Shown: positions 1 to 7,086, numbered from the stretch's first letter. The stretch is DNA of 64,000 bases from Paenibacillus cookii (GCF_018333375.1 NZ_BORW01000006.1:1-64000); one strand, 5' to 3'. The notes: generated from the sequence alone by a model not told the origin. Translations and numbers: made by a program.

Positions 1-121
1 TAAGTGAAAGAGACAAATTACACTGAGCCTGAACAATTTATTGTCAGGCTAGCGTCTTTAGGCGCAGTTTGGCAACAGGGGGTTATACCCCAAGTGCAAA
101 CCACCCGTTGGACGGGTGGTT
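1..121 (+). mobile_element. Probable end of an IS200/IS605-type element (structured hairpin array)
   Basis: Three hairpins follow one another without a gene: 26-50 (AGCCTGA paired to TCAGGCT, one bulged A), 79-91 (GGGGT/ACCCC) and 99-121 (ten-pair stem AACCACCCGT/ACGGGTGGTT, three-base loop). A TAA at 1-3 could be the stop of a gene lying to the left of the window. Closely spaced subterminal hairpins of this kind are typical of IS200/IS605 ends and of the guide (omega/re) RNAs read from the right end of tnpB elements. No transposase is visible, so family and orientation are inference. The 99-121 hairpin also lies five bases past the stop of the minus-strand TPR gene and may serve as its terminator, although the T tract on that side is short (TTTGC). 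Confidence 0.4.
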
Positions 122-125
122 ATGA

Positions 126-791
126 TTATTTTTTTATCATGCTAAGCACGGCCCATTTTCGTTCCTGGCGTTTCTTGTATTTCGGAAGGGAGCGGTAAAT
201 GTCGATTGCTTCCTGAAAAGCTTCCTTCGCCTCTTCCTTGCGGTCAAGCGACTTGTACATCATGCCGAGCAGGTAATAACCTTCGCAGGATGAAGAATGG
301 ATTTCCTGAAACCGGCGTACGTAATCCATCGCTTTATCCCGGTCGCTGTTTTTGTAGACGTCGGCCAAACGAAGGTAAGGCTGCCCGTATTTGACGCGCG
401 GATTCAGCTCCAGCGCTCTCAGAATGGAGGTTTCCCCCTCCGCGATTTTGCCCTGCCGCAAATAAACGGTCCCGAGGTCATCCCAAAATTCGGCCGAATC
501 TTCCGATTGCGACTGGATCGATTCCAGCAGTTTCAACGCTTCGCCGTCTTTTTTTCGTTCGATCAACAGCCTGGCCAGCTCATGTTTCGAAGAGACGTCG
601 CTTGGGTTCATGCCGATTTGGGTGCGGAGTTTGGAGATTTGCCCCATCCGTTTGAAAGGTTTGGTCACGCTCGGAAGGATGCCGACAAAACGCCGGTCCA
701 GCAAATAAACGATGACCAGCAGGACAAGGATGGCCAGGAAAGGGTTTCCCAGCAATCTCCATAACAGCACAAAACCTAAAATTTTGCCCAT
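126..791 (-). CDS. Membrane-anchored TPR repeat protein
   Basis: A 221-residue protein with a hydrophobic N-terminal segment (about residues 4-30) followed by a soluble helical domain. From about residue 65 to 205 it shows four or so degenerate tetratricopeptide repeats, recognisable by spaced A/G/Y/P positions such as LARLLIERKKDGEALKLL and GTVYLRQGKIAEGE. The arrangement suggests a cytoplasmic-side scaffold anchored by a single N-terminal membrane helix. The ATG at 791 is preceded by GGAGG at a six-base gap. No partner can be named: neighbours on either side are unrelated and transcribed away from it. TPR proteins bind other proteins, so a specific function is not inferred. Confidence 0.75.
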   Translation of the reverse strand: MGKILGFVLLWRLLGNPFLAILVLLVIVYLLDRRFVGILPSVTKPFKRMGQISKLRTQIGMNPSDVSSKHELARLLIERKKDGEALKLLESIQSQSEDSAEFWDDLGTVYLRQGKIAEGETSILRALELNPRVKYGQPYLRLADVYKNSDRDKAMDYVRRFQEIHSSSCEGYYLLGMMYKSLDRKEEAKEAFQEAIDIYRSLPKYKKRQERKWAVLSMIKK

Positions 792-1130
792 ATATAACCT
801 CCATGAGTTCGATGTCGACCGACTGTAACGCCCGGAAGTGATGTTCCGCGCGGTTTGTGTTCGTCAATGGCTCCGCCAATTCTCTGATTCGAATTCGGTC
901 GTATAACGGCTCCGTATAAAATAATAGCCTCTTTTTCCAGATTATTCTACATTTTGCGATGAAATTATCCGGGGACGGCGAATGCGAAATGCTCCCAAAT
1001 GATGGTTATGGCCCGAACGGGACGCATTTTTCCCGTGCAGAAAATCGGATTAGCCTGTTTTCGGAACCCGCTGCGATATATACTAAACGGTGGATCATTC
1101 AATAGAGTAACAACGGGGGGGGCGGTTCGA
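792..1130. other. Divergent intergenic region between the TPR and HD genes
   Basis: No convincing coding frame. It must carry the promoters for the minus-strand TPR gene and the plus-strand HD gene. An AT-rich stretch at about 908-955 contains -10-like sequence (TATAAAATAAT), but no well-spaced -35 partner was found. A run of G at 1115-1122 is the probable ribosome binding site of the next gene. Confidence 0.4.
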
Positions 1131-1721
1131 TTGAACGACCGATTAAGCCGGCAAATCGCGTTTATACGCGAGGTCGACAAACTGAAGACGATTTTTCGCC
1201 AAACCTATTTGATGGATGCGGCACGGCATGAAAACGATGCGGAACATAGCTGGCATATCGCGCTTATGGCCTGGCTGCTTGAAGAGCATCGAGGGCCCGA
1301 AAAGCTCGACGTGCTGCGGGTCATGAAAATGCTGCTCATCCACGACATCGTGGAAATCGATGCAGGTGACACGTTTGCATATGATGTGCAAGGGCATGAG
1401 AATCAATTCGAACGGGAGCGGCAGGCTGCAGTTCGGATTTTCGGGTTGCTGCCGTCCGACCAATCGGCCGAAATGATGGAGCTTTGGCTTGAATTTGAAC
1501 AAAGGGAAACGGCTGAAGCCCGTTATGCCGCAGCGATGGACCGCATACAGCCGCTGCTGCACAATTATTATACGGAAGGCAAGGCCTGGCGCGAGCACCG
1601 GGTGACGTCCGGACGCGTGCTTGAACGGATCCGTTTTCTTGAACGGGAAATGCCGGAGCTGCATGCTTTCGTCGCCGGACTGATCGATGATGCGGTCAAG
1701 CAAGGGTATCTGCTGCCATGA
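1131..1721 (+). CDS. HD-domain phosphohydrolase (YfbR/HDDC2-like)
   Basis: The HD superfamily metal-binding pattern is clear: H33, then EHSWH (H39, H42), then HD at 71-72 with E75 and D80. This matches the YfbR/HDDC2-like group, whose studied members are 5'-deoxynucleotidases or related nucleotide phosphohydrolases. Length is about 196 residues. The frame is open back to an ATG at 999, but the upstream 44 residues have low-complexity, non-conserved character. A TTG at 1131 sits eight bases after a G-rich ribosome binding site and gives the length expected for the family, so it is preferred. The exact substrate cannot be told from sequence. Confidence 0.72.
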   Translation: MNDRLSRQIAFIREVDKLKTIFRQTYLMDAARHENDAEHSWHIALMAWLLEEHRGPEKLDVLRVMKMLLIHDIVEIDAGDTFAYDVQGHENQFERERQAAVRIFGLLPSDQSAEMMELWLEFEQRETAEARYAAAMDRIQPLLHNYYTEGKAWREHRVTSGRVLERIRFLEREMPELHAFVAGLIDDAVKQGYLLP

Positions 1722-1874
1722 ATCCGAAGTCATAATTCCAGAGAACGATTCAATAGACAAAAACAAGGAAAATGTATTTGATTTCCAATATAAACAAGGG
1801 TCTTTAGAACTATTTGTGTGATAATAATGAAAAAAAACAGGCCATCCGCCGATAAAGTAGTTGAGGTGATACGG

Positions 1875-2093
1875 ATGGCCAAAAAGGGACAGACTTTCTG
1901 TTCTTACAGTTTGGATACCAAGAAGAAAGCTGTGGACATGCGTCTTCAAGGAATGACGAAAAAAGAGGTCGCCGAAGCGTTGGGAATTGCCGATATCGGG
2001 CGTTTGAAGGTATGGATGAGGAAGTACCGAGAGCAAGGGGATTCCGGATTAATAGACCAACGGGGACGTTCCAGAGGAACGTTCCGTTATTAA
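1875..2093 (+). CDS. Orphan IS3-type helix-turn-helix protein (OrfA N-terminal fragment)
   Basis: A 72-residue protein starting MAKKGQTFCSYSLDTKKKAV with a helix-turn-helix (GMTKKEVAEALGIADIGRLK) and the KVWMRKYREQGDSGLIDQRG segment typical of the DNA-binding N-terminus of IS3-family transposase OrfA. The leucine-zipper part of OrfA and the whole catalytic OrfB are missing; the frame closes after RGTFRY. The ATG at 1875 is favoured over one at 1818 because GAGGTGAT lies just upstream. It is either a remnant of an insertion sequence or a small regulator derived from one. A terminator-like hairpin follows at 2121-2147, so it may be transcribed as a single gene. Confidence 0.6.
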   Translation: MAKKGQTFCSYSLDTKKKAVDMRLQGMTKKEVAEALGIADIGRLKVWMRKYREQGDSGLIDQRGRSRGTFRY

Positions 2094-2120
2094 AACGAAT
2101 GCGTTTACTTCTTGGGGAAA

Positions 2121-2147
2121 GGAGCCTTTATTTAAGGGCTTCTTTTT
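2121..2147 (+). terminator. Rho-independent terminator after the HTH gene
   Basis: An imperfect stem (GGAGCCTT with AAGGGCTTC, one bulged G, five-base loop) is followed by TCTTTTTC. It lies about 30 bases after the stop of the HTH gene. Confidence 0.5.
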
Positions 2148-2266
2148 CTATGCTTCAAGCCCTGCTTTTCGCCCGGGATTCGCGCAAAGGGCACGGATCC
2201 AATTTCCGGATTCGGCGAGGAAACGTCCAAACGGGGGAATGGGAGCACACATAATTATATATACGC

Positions 2267-2289
2267 GCAGACCGGGCGGTCTGCAGACC
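2267..2289 (+). promoter_or_regulatory. Overlapping inverted repeats upstream of the lysozyme gene
   Basis: GCAGACC-GGGC-GGTCTGC (2267-2284) is a perfect seven-pair hairpin. Its right arm overlaps a second palindrome, GGTCTGCAGACC (2278-2289). The two pairings exclude each other. The site ends six bases before the GGAGGT ribosome binding site of the GH25 gene, so it could be a protein operator or an RNA switch acting on translation. Its function is unknown. Confidence 0.35.
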
Positions 2290-2306
2290 AACGCGGAGGT
2301 GTTGCT

Positions 2307-3107
2307 GTGCAAAGCCGAAACGGCAATCATGCCAAAGGGATCGACGTATCGCATTGGCAGGGCGTCATCGATTGGAAACGGGTTAGAAGCGCAGGGTATT
2401 CTTTCGCATTTTTGAAAGCGACGGAAGGGCCGAAGCTGGTGGACGACCGGTTCAGGGTCAACTCGCAAGGCGCTCGGTCGGCCGGCCTGTTGACGGGCGC
2501 CTATCACTTTACCCGGGCCCGCAATGAGGCCGACGTCAACGCGGAGCTGGAACATTTCGTTCAGACCGTCGAAAGCGCCGGGGGCTTAAGCTCGTTCAAG
2601 CTGCCGCTGGCCCTTGACGTCGAAACGAAAGAAGGCGGGACCCGGGCGAACATCACGGCCATCGTGCGCGAATGGGTAACCCGATTCAAGCTGCGCACCG
2701 GCAGAACGCTTATGATCTACACGTACCCCGATTTCATCGACACCTCCCTGGACGGCACGCTGGGAAACGTTCCGCTATGGTACGCTTACTACAACAGCGG
2801 GGTCCCTGCGGATAAAGGCGGTTGGACTTCGTGGGAGTTTATCCAATATACGAACAAAGGCCGCGTGCCGGGGATCAACGGAGATGTAGACTTGAACGAA
2901 TATAAAGGAAGCGAGGCGGATCTGATGGCCGCGTACAACCGGAACGATCAGGGAAAAGAGCCGGACGCGCCGGAATGGAAGGAAGCAGGCCGGCAGTGGC
3001 TAATCAAGCATGCAGGGATCAGCCCGGAATGGCAAGCGGAAGATCCGCTCGATATCGGCACGCTGGGCGCGATTTTGGCCAAATATGCCGCGTCCGGGAA
3101 TAAGTAA
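2307..3107 (+). CDS. GH25-family lysozyme (N-acetylmuramidase)
   Basis: A 266-residue glycoside hydrolase family 25 protein. The catalytic motifs are intact: GIDVSHWQG with D13 near the N-terminus, and LALDVET with D104 and E106 at the strand end where the family carries its acid/base. The barrel runs to about residue 215. A short C-terminal segment (about 225-263, including WLIKHAGIS and GTLGAILAKY) resembles the small helical tails of Bacillales endolysins. There is no signal peptide, as in phage-type endolysins or enzymes released on mother-cell lysis. The GTG start at 2307 follows GGAGGT by six bases. No holin or phage structural genes lie nearby, so this is a solitary lysozyme rather than part of a prophage. 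Confidence 0.88.
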   Translation: MQSRNGNHAKGIDVSHWQGVIDWKRVRSAGYSFAFLKATEGPKLVDDRFRVNSQGARSAGLLTGAYHFTRARNEADVNAELEHFVQTVESAGGLSSFKLPLALDVETKEGGTRANITAIVREWVTRFKLRTGRTLMIYTYPDFIDTSLDGTLGNVPLWYAYYNSGVPADKGGWTSWEFIQYTNKGRVPGINGDVDLNEYKGSEADLMAAYNRNDQGKEPDAPEWKEAGRQWLIKHAGISPEWQAEDPLDIGTLGAILAKYAASGNK

Positions 3108-3242
3108 ACAGGAGGGATAAGATAAGACAGGCATTTGCCCTCGAAATTAGGCTCCCGCGCAGCCCGAAATGGGGAGGAGTCTATGCCAAAAGCCAGGCAG
3201 GCCACATACTTTAGAGTATGTTAGATGGAAGGAGGGAATGGA

Positions 3243-3353
3243 ATGAGCGGAGTTGTTGGCGGAGTAGGTTGTTACAATCCTTTCGCTTCTACAGGTGCCA
3301 TTTTGGTTCTCTTTATTTTGCTGGTTATTATTTTGCGCTCTTGCTGGCTGTAA
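3243..3353 (+). CDS. YjcZ-family sporulation peptide (36 aa)
   Basis: A 36-residue peptide: a short Gly/Val-rich head (MSGVVGGVG), then a single hydrophobic helix (about 18-31) ending in a basic residue and SCWL. This is the shape and composition of the YjcZ/YczN-type sporulation peptides of Bacillales, which are made in large numbers of variants. AAGGAGGG lies six bases before the ATG. A hairpin terminator follows (3393-3437), so it forms a one-gene transcript. The family is linked to spores, but the molecular function is not known. Confidence 0.75.
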   Translation: MSGVVGGVGCYNPFASTGAILVLFILLVIILRSCWL

Positions 3354-3392
3354 TCGGCTTGATTTCTTCAGCGGATCGCTAATGCCGGAAAG

Positions 3393-3437
3393 ATCGCCTG
3401 AATGCGGCTTGATGGGAGCCTGCTTTCAGGCGATTTT
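3393..3437 (+). terminator. Terminator after the YjcZ-type gene
   Basis: ATCGCCTGAA (3393-3402) pairs with TTCAGGCGAT (3425-3434) and is followed by TTT. The loop is long (22 bases). Confidence 0.5.
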
Positions 3438-3460
3438 ACATAAGCGGCCGGCATGGAAAA

Positions 3461-3498
3461 AAAGCGCAGGCCCCGTTTTCGTACGGGACCTGCGCTTT
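3461..3498 (-). terminator. Terminator for the SPW-repeat gene
   Basis: AAAGCGCAGG (3461-3470) pairs with CCTGCGCTTT (3489-3498), extended by CCCGT/ACGGG inside. On the minus strand the stem runs directly into a run of T (complement of GGAAAAAAA at 3456-3464), so it terminates the minus-strand gene that ends at 3590. Confidence 0.65.
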
Positions 3499-3589
3499 CG
3501 TCACGGTGAAACCTTGCGCGGAACACAGGTGAAGGACGCCCCTGTTGGCCTAACGACGTAACTTTAAGCCTGCAACGCTTGACCTGCCG

Positions 3590-3916
3590 TCAATCCTTGG
3601 CAGACAGGGTGATCAAATTGAGAAGAACGGTTACCGCTCCCAAAATGATGCTGCTCCACATGACATTGGACTCGACGGTGTAAACAAACGGAAAAACAAT
3701 AAACCAAACGCCGGCAAGCAGGGATATCCAGTTTTGCCAGGAGCCCCATCCGGACCCGGAAAAAGCCCACAAGGAAGCGATCAATTGAACGGCCCCGACA
3801 ATGACACTCGTCCATAACGCTCCTTTGTCATCGGAATAACCCGCAATCCACGGCGCAATGATAAACCAGATCCCGATGAGGGCCACAATGGTATTATCGA
3901 CGCTTCTTAGCTTCAT
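3590..3916 (-). CDS. SPW-repeat integral membrane protein
   Basis: A 108-residue membrane protein made of two similar halves, each with two transmembrane helices: GIWFIIAPWIAGY followed by ALWTSVIVGA, and GVWFIVFPFVY followed by VMWSSIILGA. This duplicated pattern (W/F-P-W/F, then W-[ST]-S-x-I-x-G-A) defines the SPW repeat family, whose function is not established. GGAGGTG precedes the ATG at 3916. An in-frame GTG nine bases upstream overlaps that ribosome binding site and is rejected. Single-gene transcript ended by the hairpin at 3461-3498. Confidence 0.8.
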   Translation of the reverse strand: MKLRSVDNTIVALIGIWFIIAPWIAGYSDDKGALWTSVIVGAVQLIASLWAFSGSGWGSWQNWISLLAGVWFIVFPFVYTVESNVMWSSIILGAVTVLLNLITLSAKD

Positions 3917-4107
3917 CCAACACACCTCCGTTTATAATCGATGCCAACACGAGGGTACGTAAAAATCATATGCAGCAAAAAAGCGATCATTACAAAAGAT
4001 GTAACGAAAGTCATGGCCGCGCGAAAAATTTTGGCGTACCCGCTCGATAAACCGCGATTCGGCCGGATCCGCTCCCGCCGGAGGAGAAGGGATTCGCGGA
4101 TCAAGGG

Positions 4108-4126
4108 AGGCGGCTCCAGGCCGCCT
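4108..4126 (-). terminator. Weak hairpin after the Tyr/Pro-Gly/His protein gene
   Basis: A seven-pair GC-rich stem (AGGCGGC/GCCGCCT, five-base loop) lies 15 bases past the stop of the minus-strand gene. The following sequence is not T-rich on either strand, so it may stabilise the 3' end rather than terminate strongly. Confidence 0.35.
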
Positions 4127-4140
4127 TCCTTCCTTTGGCG

Positions 4141-4410
4141 TTATGATTTGGCGCGCCGCCCTCCGCCTTTCGACGTCCCGCCGCGATGGCCGCCGCCGTA
4201 TCCCCCGTGACCGCCGTATCCGGGAGAGCCGTGATGTCCTGGGGAGCCATGATGTCCGGGAGAACCATGATACCCTGGATAACCGTGATGGCCGCCATAG
4301 TAAAGCCACCATGGGAACGAGTAAGGATAAGGGTAGGGGTAATAGGGGTACGGATACGGGTAAGGATATGGATAATAGGAAGAGGATGGAGCGTAAGGGG
4401 TGTAAGACAT
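4141..4410 (-). CDS. Tyr/Pro and Gly/His repeat protein, possibly spore-surface
   Basis: An 89-residue low-complexity protein in three parts: a Tyr-Pro repeat segment (residues 13-30, YPYPYPYP style), a Trp/Tyr-rich bridge (FPWWLYYGGHHG), and a Gly/His region with three or four tandem SPGHHG-type repeats, ending in a basic Gly/Arg/Lys tail. Such composition is common among spore coat, exosporium and other cross-linked or metal-binding surface proteins of spore formers, but no named family is recognised. AGGAGG lies about seven bases before the ATG at 4410; an ATG at 4416 is too close to it. Neighbours on the same strand are unrelated. Confidence 0.6.
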   Translation of the reverse strand: MSYTPYAPSSSYYPYPYPYPYPYYPYPYPYSFPWWLYYGGHHGYPGYHGSPGHHGSPGHHGSPGYGGHGGYGGGHRGGTSKGGGRRAKS

Positions 4411-4651
4411 ATGCATTCCTCCTGTAAGTTTGCGATTTATTACAGCCTATGCATATTCTGAAACCCGTGATCATCGCCCGGGAAAAATGGGCGCAAGCGG
4501 AGGTTGGCGGGGTCTGTCTGCCGGAGGGACTAGCGTTTTAGCTGATTTTATTTCAATTTAATGATCGCATAAGGTTGTTTTCATGTTTCAGGACGCGCCA
4601 TTCTGTATATTTATATATATAACCCCCCTTTGATATATATAGTTCGGATTG

Positions 4652-4689
4652 GGCCCTGACGATGCGGATCGCCGGGGCCGCTTTTTTTT
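4652..4689 (+). terminator. Orphan plus-strand terminator
   Basis: GGCCC...GGGCC with an inner stem CGAT-GCGG-ATCG, followed by eight T at 4682-4689. It points to the plus strand, yet no plus-strand gene ends in the 1.2 kb before it. This suggests a short untranslated transcript starting in the AT-rich sequence just upstream. Confidence 0.5.
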
Positions 4690-4719
4690 GTGATCGGCAG
4701 GCCGTTTGTCCGCAGCGAA

Positions 4720-4751
4720 AAAACGGATATGCCCTGGGGCATATCCGTTTT
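4720..4751 (-). terminator. Terminator of the lipoprotein gene
   Basis: AAACGGATATGCCC pairs with GGGCATATCCGTTT almost without loop, flanked by A-rich sequence on the left that reads as TTTTTT on the minus strand. It lies 13 bases after the stop at 4764. Confidence 0.7.
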
Positions 4752-4763
4752 CCGTTTCGAACC

Positions 4764-5363
4764 TTATTTCAGGTAAGCTCTCGTTTTTAACCGGTCTTTG
4801 TGAAGAAGCGACTTATATAGTTGAGGGTGAATTTTGTACCAGCTTGCGTGCCTGAAAACCAGGGCGTAATCGTCCACCGGGATTGTAAAGGCGTCCTGCC
4901 CTTTTTGCAAATCCTCGCGGTTGATCGCGAGGCAAACCGTTTCTTTGGTCACGTTTTTGCCGTTTGCGGGCTCCGGATTTCCGTACAAGCAGACCTCAAC
5001 CGTTCCGATGCCTTTGTTCTCGAGCAAGATGCCGCTGTATGAAATCAGCGTAGCCGCCGCATCGCTCATCAATCGGTCCGGATCCGGCGATTCATGTTTG
5101 AGGTCGACCGTGACCGTCTTGTTGTTGGCTCCCTGGAGCTGGATGTCTTTGATTTGCGCCGCCGGGATGGCGCCTTCGTCTAAGGGCTTTTCAAGGACAA
5201 GCTTGATGTTCTCGCGGGTGACTTCAGCTTGGGACCAGACATCCTTTTTTTGTGCGACGCCAACCTTGGCCGGCTCGGAGTTCCTTGAACAGGAAGCCAG
5301 CAGGAAACACGCCGCCATCATCATGCATACAACCTTAAAAGGCGATCTGGGCTTCAACTTCAT
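4764..5363 (-). CDS. Predicted lipoprotein of unknown function
   Basis: A 199-residue exported protein with a lipoprotein signal: basic start, hydrophobic core, and lipobox LASC with the lipidated cysteine at about residue 25. The mature part (about 175 residues) is soluble, with alternating beta-like segments such as KTVTVDLKHESPD and IGTVEVCLYG. It shows no family motif I can name. AAAGGGGG abuts the ATG at 5363, which is closer than usual; a TTG two codons later would be better spaced and is an alternative start that leaves the signal peptide intact. Confidence 0.65.
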   Translation of the reverse strand: MKLKPRSPFKVVCMMMAACFLLASCSRNSEPAKVGVAQKKDVWSQAEVTRENIKLVLEKPLDEGAIPAAQIKDIQLQGANNKTVTVDLKHESPDPDRLMSDAAATLISYSGILLENKGIGTVEVCLYGNPEPANGKNVTKETVCLAINREDLQKGQDAFTIPVDDYALVFRHASWYKIHPQLYKSLLHKDRLKTRAYLK

Positions 5364-5554
5364 CCCCCTTTCTCTAAAGCATGATACAAATGAAGTCTAT
5401 CAGAACCTTGCCGAGAATGGAATAGAATCCCCATTTATGACAATGATGACAAAAAGACGTTACAATTCTTTAATCTGCTTCGAGTCCGCTTTCTTCGTTC
5501 AAGCATGGACCCTGCCGGGCCGCGTCGAAGTTTGCGCCGACGGCCCGGCACGGT

Positions 5555-6403
5555 TCATGGCCGGGTTTGGTGCTTCCGGATCCAGTCGAACATCCGGTTG
5601 ATCGCGTGCATGTGCATTTCGTAAGGCATGTGATGGCCGTATCCTTCGTACCAATGCAGCTCGGCGTCTTTTCCCAAGGCCTGAAGCCGTTCGTACATCC
5701 GGATGCCGTGCCCCGGGTCCACCTGTTGATCTTCGCTTCCGTGAACGATGAGGACCGGACAGCGGATGCGTTCTGCCATGTGGAGAGGGGAGCGTGCTTC
5801 GTAAGCCGAGGGGATTTTGCGCGGATTGCCGACGACCCGTTTTAACATCCTCCGCAAATCCACCCGCTCCTCGTACGTTTGGGCGAGATCCGAGACGCCG
5901 CCCCAGAGGACGAGCTGCGAGATGAAATCCGTGTCCGCAGCCGCGGACGCGGCGTTTACGGAGCCCCGGGAAAAACCCATGGCCGCTATCCGTTTCGGAT
6001 CGACGAACGGAAGCCCGGCAAGGAGCCGGCACGCCGCGGGAACGTCCTCCAGGTCGGCGCCGCCGAATTCGTCCCGTCCCTCGCCGCCTTGCGTCCCCCG
6101 GTAAACCGGGGCAAAAACGATAAAACCGCTTTGCGAAAAACGCTCGAGCCATTCGGTTTTGACCTGCCCGACCCTGCCGATGCCGCCGCGGCAATAAACA
6201 AGAACGGGCCATTTCCGTTCATGGATATCCAGCCGCTCCCGCTTGGCATTGTTCGCGATGACGGTCATGGGAAGCCGCTTCCCGCCGTATATTTTCCGGA
6301 TATGCGCTTCCAGCGTTTCCGGTTCGATTTCGTATCCATACGGAAGGGAGAGATAACCCTTTACCTTATATTCGCCGGAGCGGTATGTCATATGAATCAT
6401 CAT
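5555..6403 (-). CDS. Alpha/beta hydrolase, prolyl-oligopeptidase-like peptidase/esterase
   Basis: A 282-residue alpha/beta hydrolase of the S9 (dipeptidyl/oligopeptidase) type. The nucleophile elbow GFSRGS places the serine at 145. The acid is probably D225 (HGSEDQQVD), and the histidine lies in GYGHHMP (257-258). No beta-propeller is present and there is no signal peptide, so it is a cytoplasmic stand-alone hydrolase; peptide or ester substrates are both possible. The ribosome binding site upstream of the first ATG is weak. A strong GC stem (about 5515-5550) follows the stop on the minus strand but lacks a T run. Confidence 0.78.
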   Translation of the reverse strand: MMIHMTYRSGEYKVKGYLSLPYGYEIEPETLEAHIRKIYGGKRLPMTVIANNAKRERLDIHERKWPVLVYCRGGIGRVGQVKTEWLERFSQSGFIVFAPVYRGTQGGEGRDEFGGADLEDVPAACRLLAGLPFVDPKRIAAMGFSRGSVNAASAAADTDFISQLVLWGGVSDLAQTYEERVDLRRMLKRVVGNPRKIPSAYEARSPLHMAERIRCPVLIVHGSEDQQVDPGHGIRMYERLQALGKDAELHWYEGYGHHMPYEMHMHAINRMFDWIRKHQTRP

Positions 6404-6817
6404 GTAGATCAGCTGCCTTTTTCGTTTGCTTGTCCTTATTGCTTCATGTTCGGATATTGAGGGCGGTCACCCAAGACTTAGAAAAATCCAATCGGGCCAA
6501 ATTCTCGCGGCGGATAAAAAAATTGCCGACGCCGGAATCCGCCAATTGTATCCTTTCTTTTTCTCGCATGAGGAAACCAAACCTACGTGTATTTTAGCCG
6601 AGCGGCGGATGGTCCGCAAACGGGCGGCCGATGCGTATCCGGAGCATGAATTACCCGGGGGCAGCTTCAATCTTTTCGTTGCATTTATTAAATTTGTCAT
6701 TTATATTCATAGTGTAGTTACATAAAAAACGAATATTTTCCTTTTTTCTCAAAATCATAGGTTTTTCCTTCCGCTTTTCCTACAAGAATCGCGGAAGTTT
6801 TATATGATACGACATCG
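6404..6817. other. Intergenic region upstream of the riboswitch
   Basis: About 410 bases without a supported gene. The most promoter-like sequence is TTGTCA (6694-6699), then 18 bases, then TTACAT (6718-6723), about 90 bases before the riboswitch aptamer. The -10 match is poor and this is tentative. The short open frames here have no ribosome binding sites and no recognisable products. Confidence 0.3.
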
Positions 6818-6908
6818 TACGATAATGGCAAACCCACTGAAAAGTGGCGACGCAAAGCTACAGGGGCTAAGGCGGATCCCATCCGCTATGCCAGCCAGTT
6901 ACCGAATA
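6818..6908 (+). promoter_or_regulatory. Cyclic-di-GMP class I (GEMM) riboswitch aptamer
   Basis: The conserved core of the class I c-di-GMP aptamer is present in order: GGCAAACC (6828-6835), a first hairpin CCACT-GAAAA-GTGG with GNRA-type loop, GACGCAAAGC (6849-6858), the AGGGGCTAAGGC junction, a second hairpin (GCGGATCCCATCCGC), and the closing strand GCCAGTTACCG. All invariant stretches of the family consensus match. A terminator and overlapping palindrome follow at once, so control is at transcription. The downstream genes are a GTP cyclohydrolase II and RibD, which is unusual: the known targets I am aware of are mostly motility, adhesion and c-di-GMP turnover genes. Confidence 0.93.
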
Positions 6909-6910
6909 CG

Positions 6911-6957
6911 ACGGAGGCCTCCGTCTATTTCTTTACGCGCATAGACGGGGGCTTTTT
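6911..6957 (+). terminator. Riboswitch expression platform (terminator with competing palindrome)
   Basis: GCCTCCGTCTAT (6917-6928) pairs with ATAGACGGGGGC (6941-6952), followed by TTTTTG: an intrinsic terminator. Its left arm is also part of the palindrome ACGGAGGCCTCCGT (6911-6924), which could act as an antiterminator. Whether c-di-GMP turns expression on or off cannot be decided by eye. Confidence 0.75.
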
Positions 6958-7086
6958 GTGTTTTCTATTAAAGTACGGTGTTCCTAATCAGTTCTACATA
7001 AGGGGGGAAGCAGTTCTCGTTAAGGTGTTGTCGTAGCCGGTGTCAGTCAGCAAGCCTCAAAACGAACGATAATACAAAGGAGATGG

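Larger units (their letters stand above)
4411..4763. other. Intergenic region with promoters, an orphan plus-strand terminator and a minus-strand terminator
   Basis: No coding frame is convincing. The left part must hold the promoter of the Tyr/Pro-Gly/His gene. Around 4603-4642 the sequence is very AT-rich (TATATTTATATATATAA, TATATATAG). Two separate hairpin terminators follow, at 4652-4689 and 4720-4751. Confidence 0.4.

Noticed and set aside
4..198. 64-codon frame at the left edge
   Set aside because: It runs through all three hairpins and into the TPR gene on the opposite strand; no ribosome binding site.
2012..2254. Possible continuation of the IS3 element in another frame after the HTH fragment
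   Set aside because: The translated sequence does not resemble OrfA zipper or OrfB, and a terminator lies inside.
2307..3107. Prophage remnant around the lysozyme
   Set aside because: No holin, tail, capsid or integrase genes are present on either side.
3913..4104. Minus-strand frame encoding a short one-helix peptide that ends with ATGA overlap on the SPW gene
   Set aside because: The overlap is suggestive, but the only ATG with a membrane helix has no ribosome binding site and the longer form begins at a TTG without one; no family resemblance.
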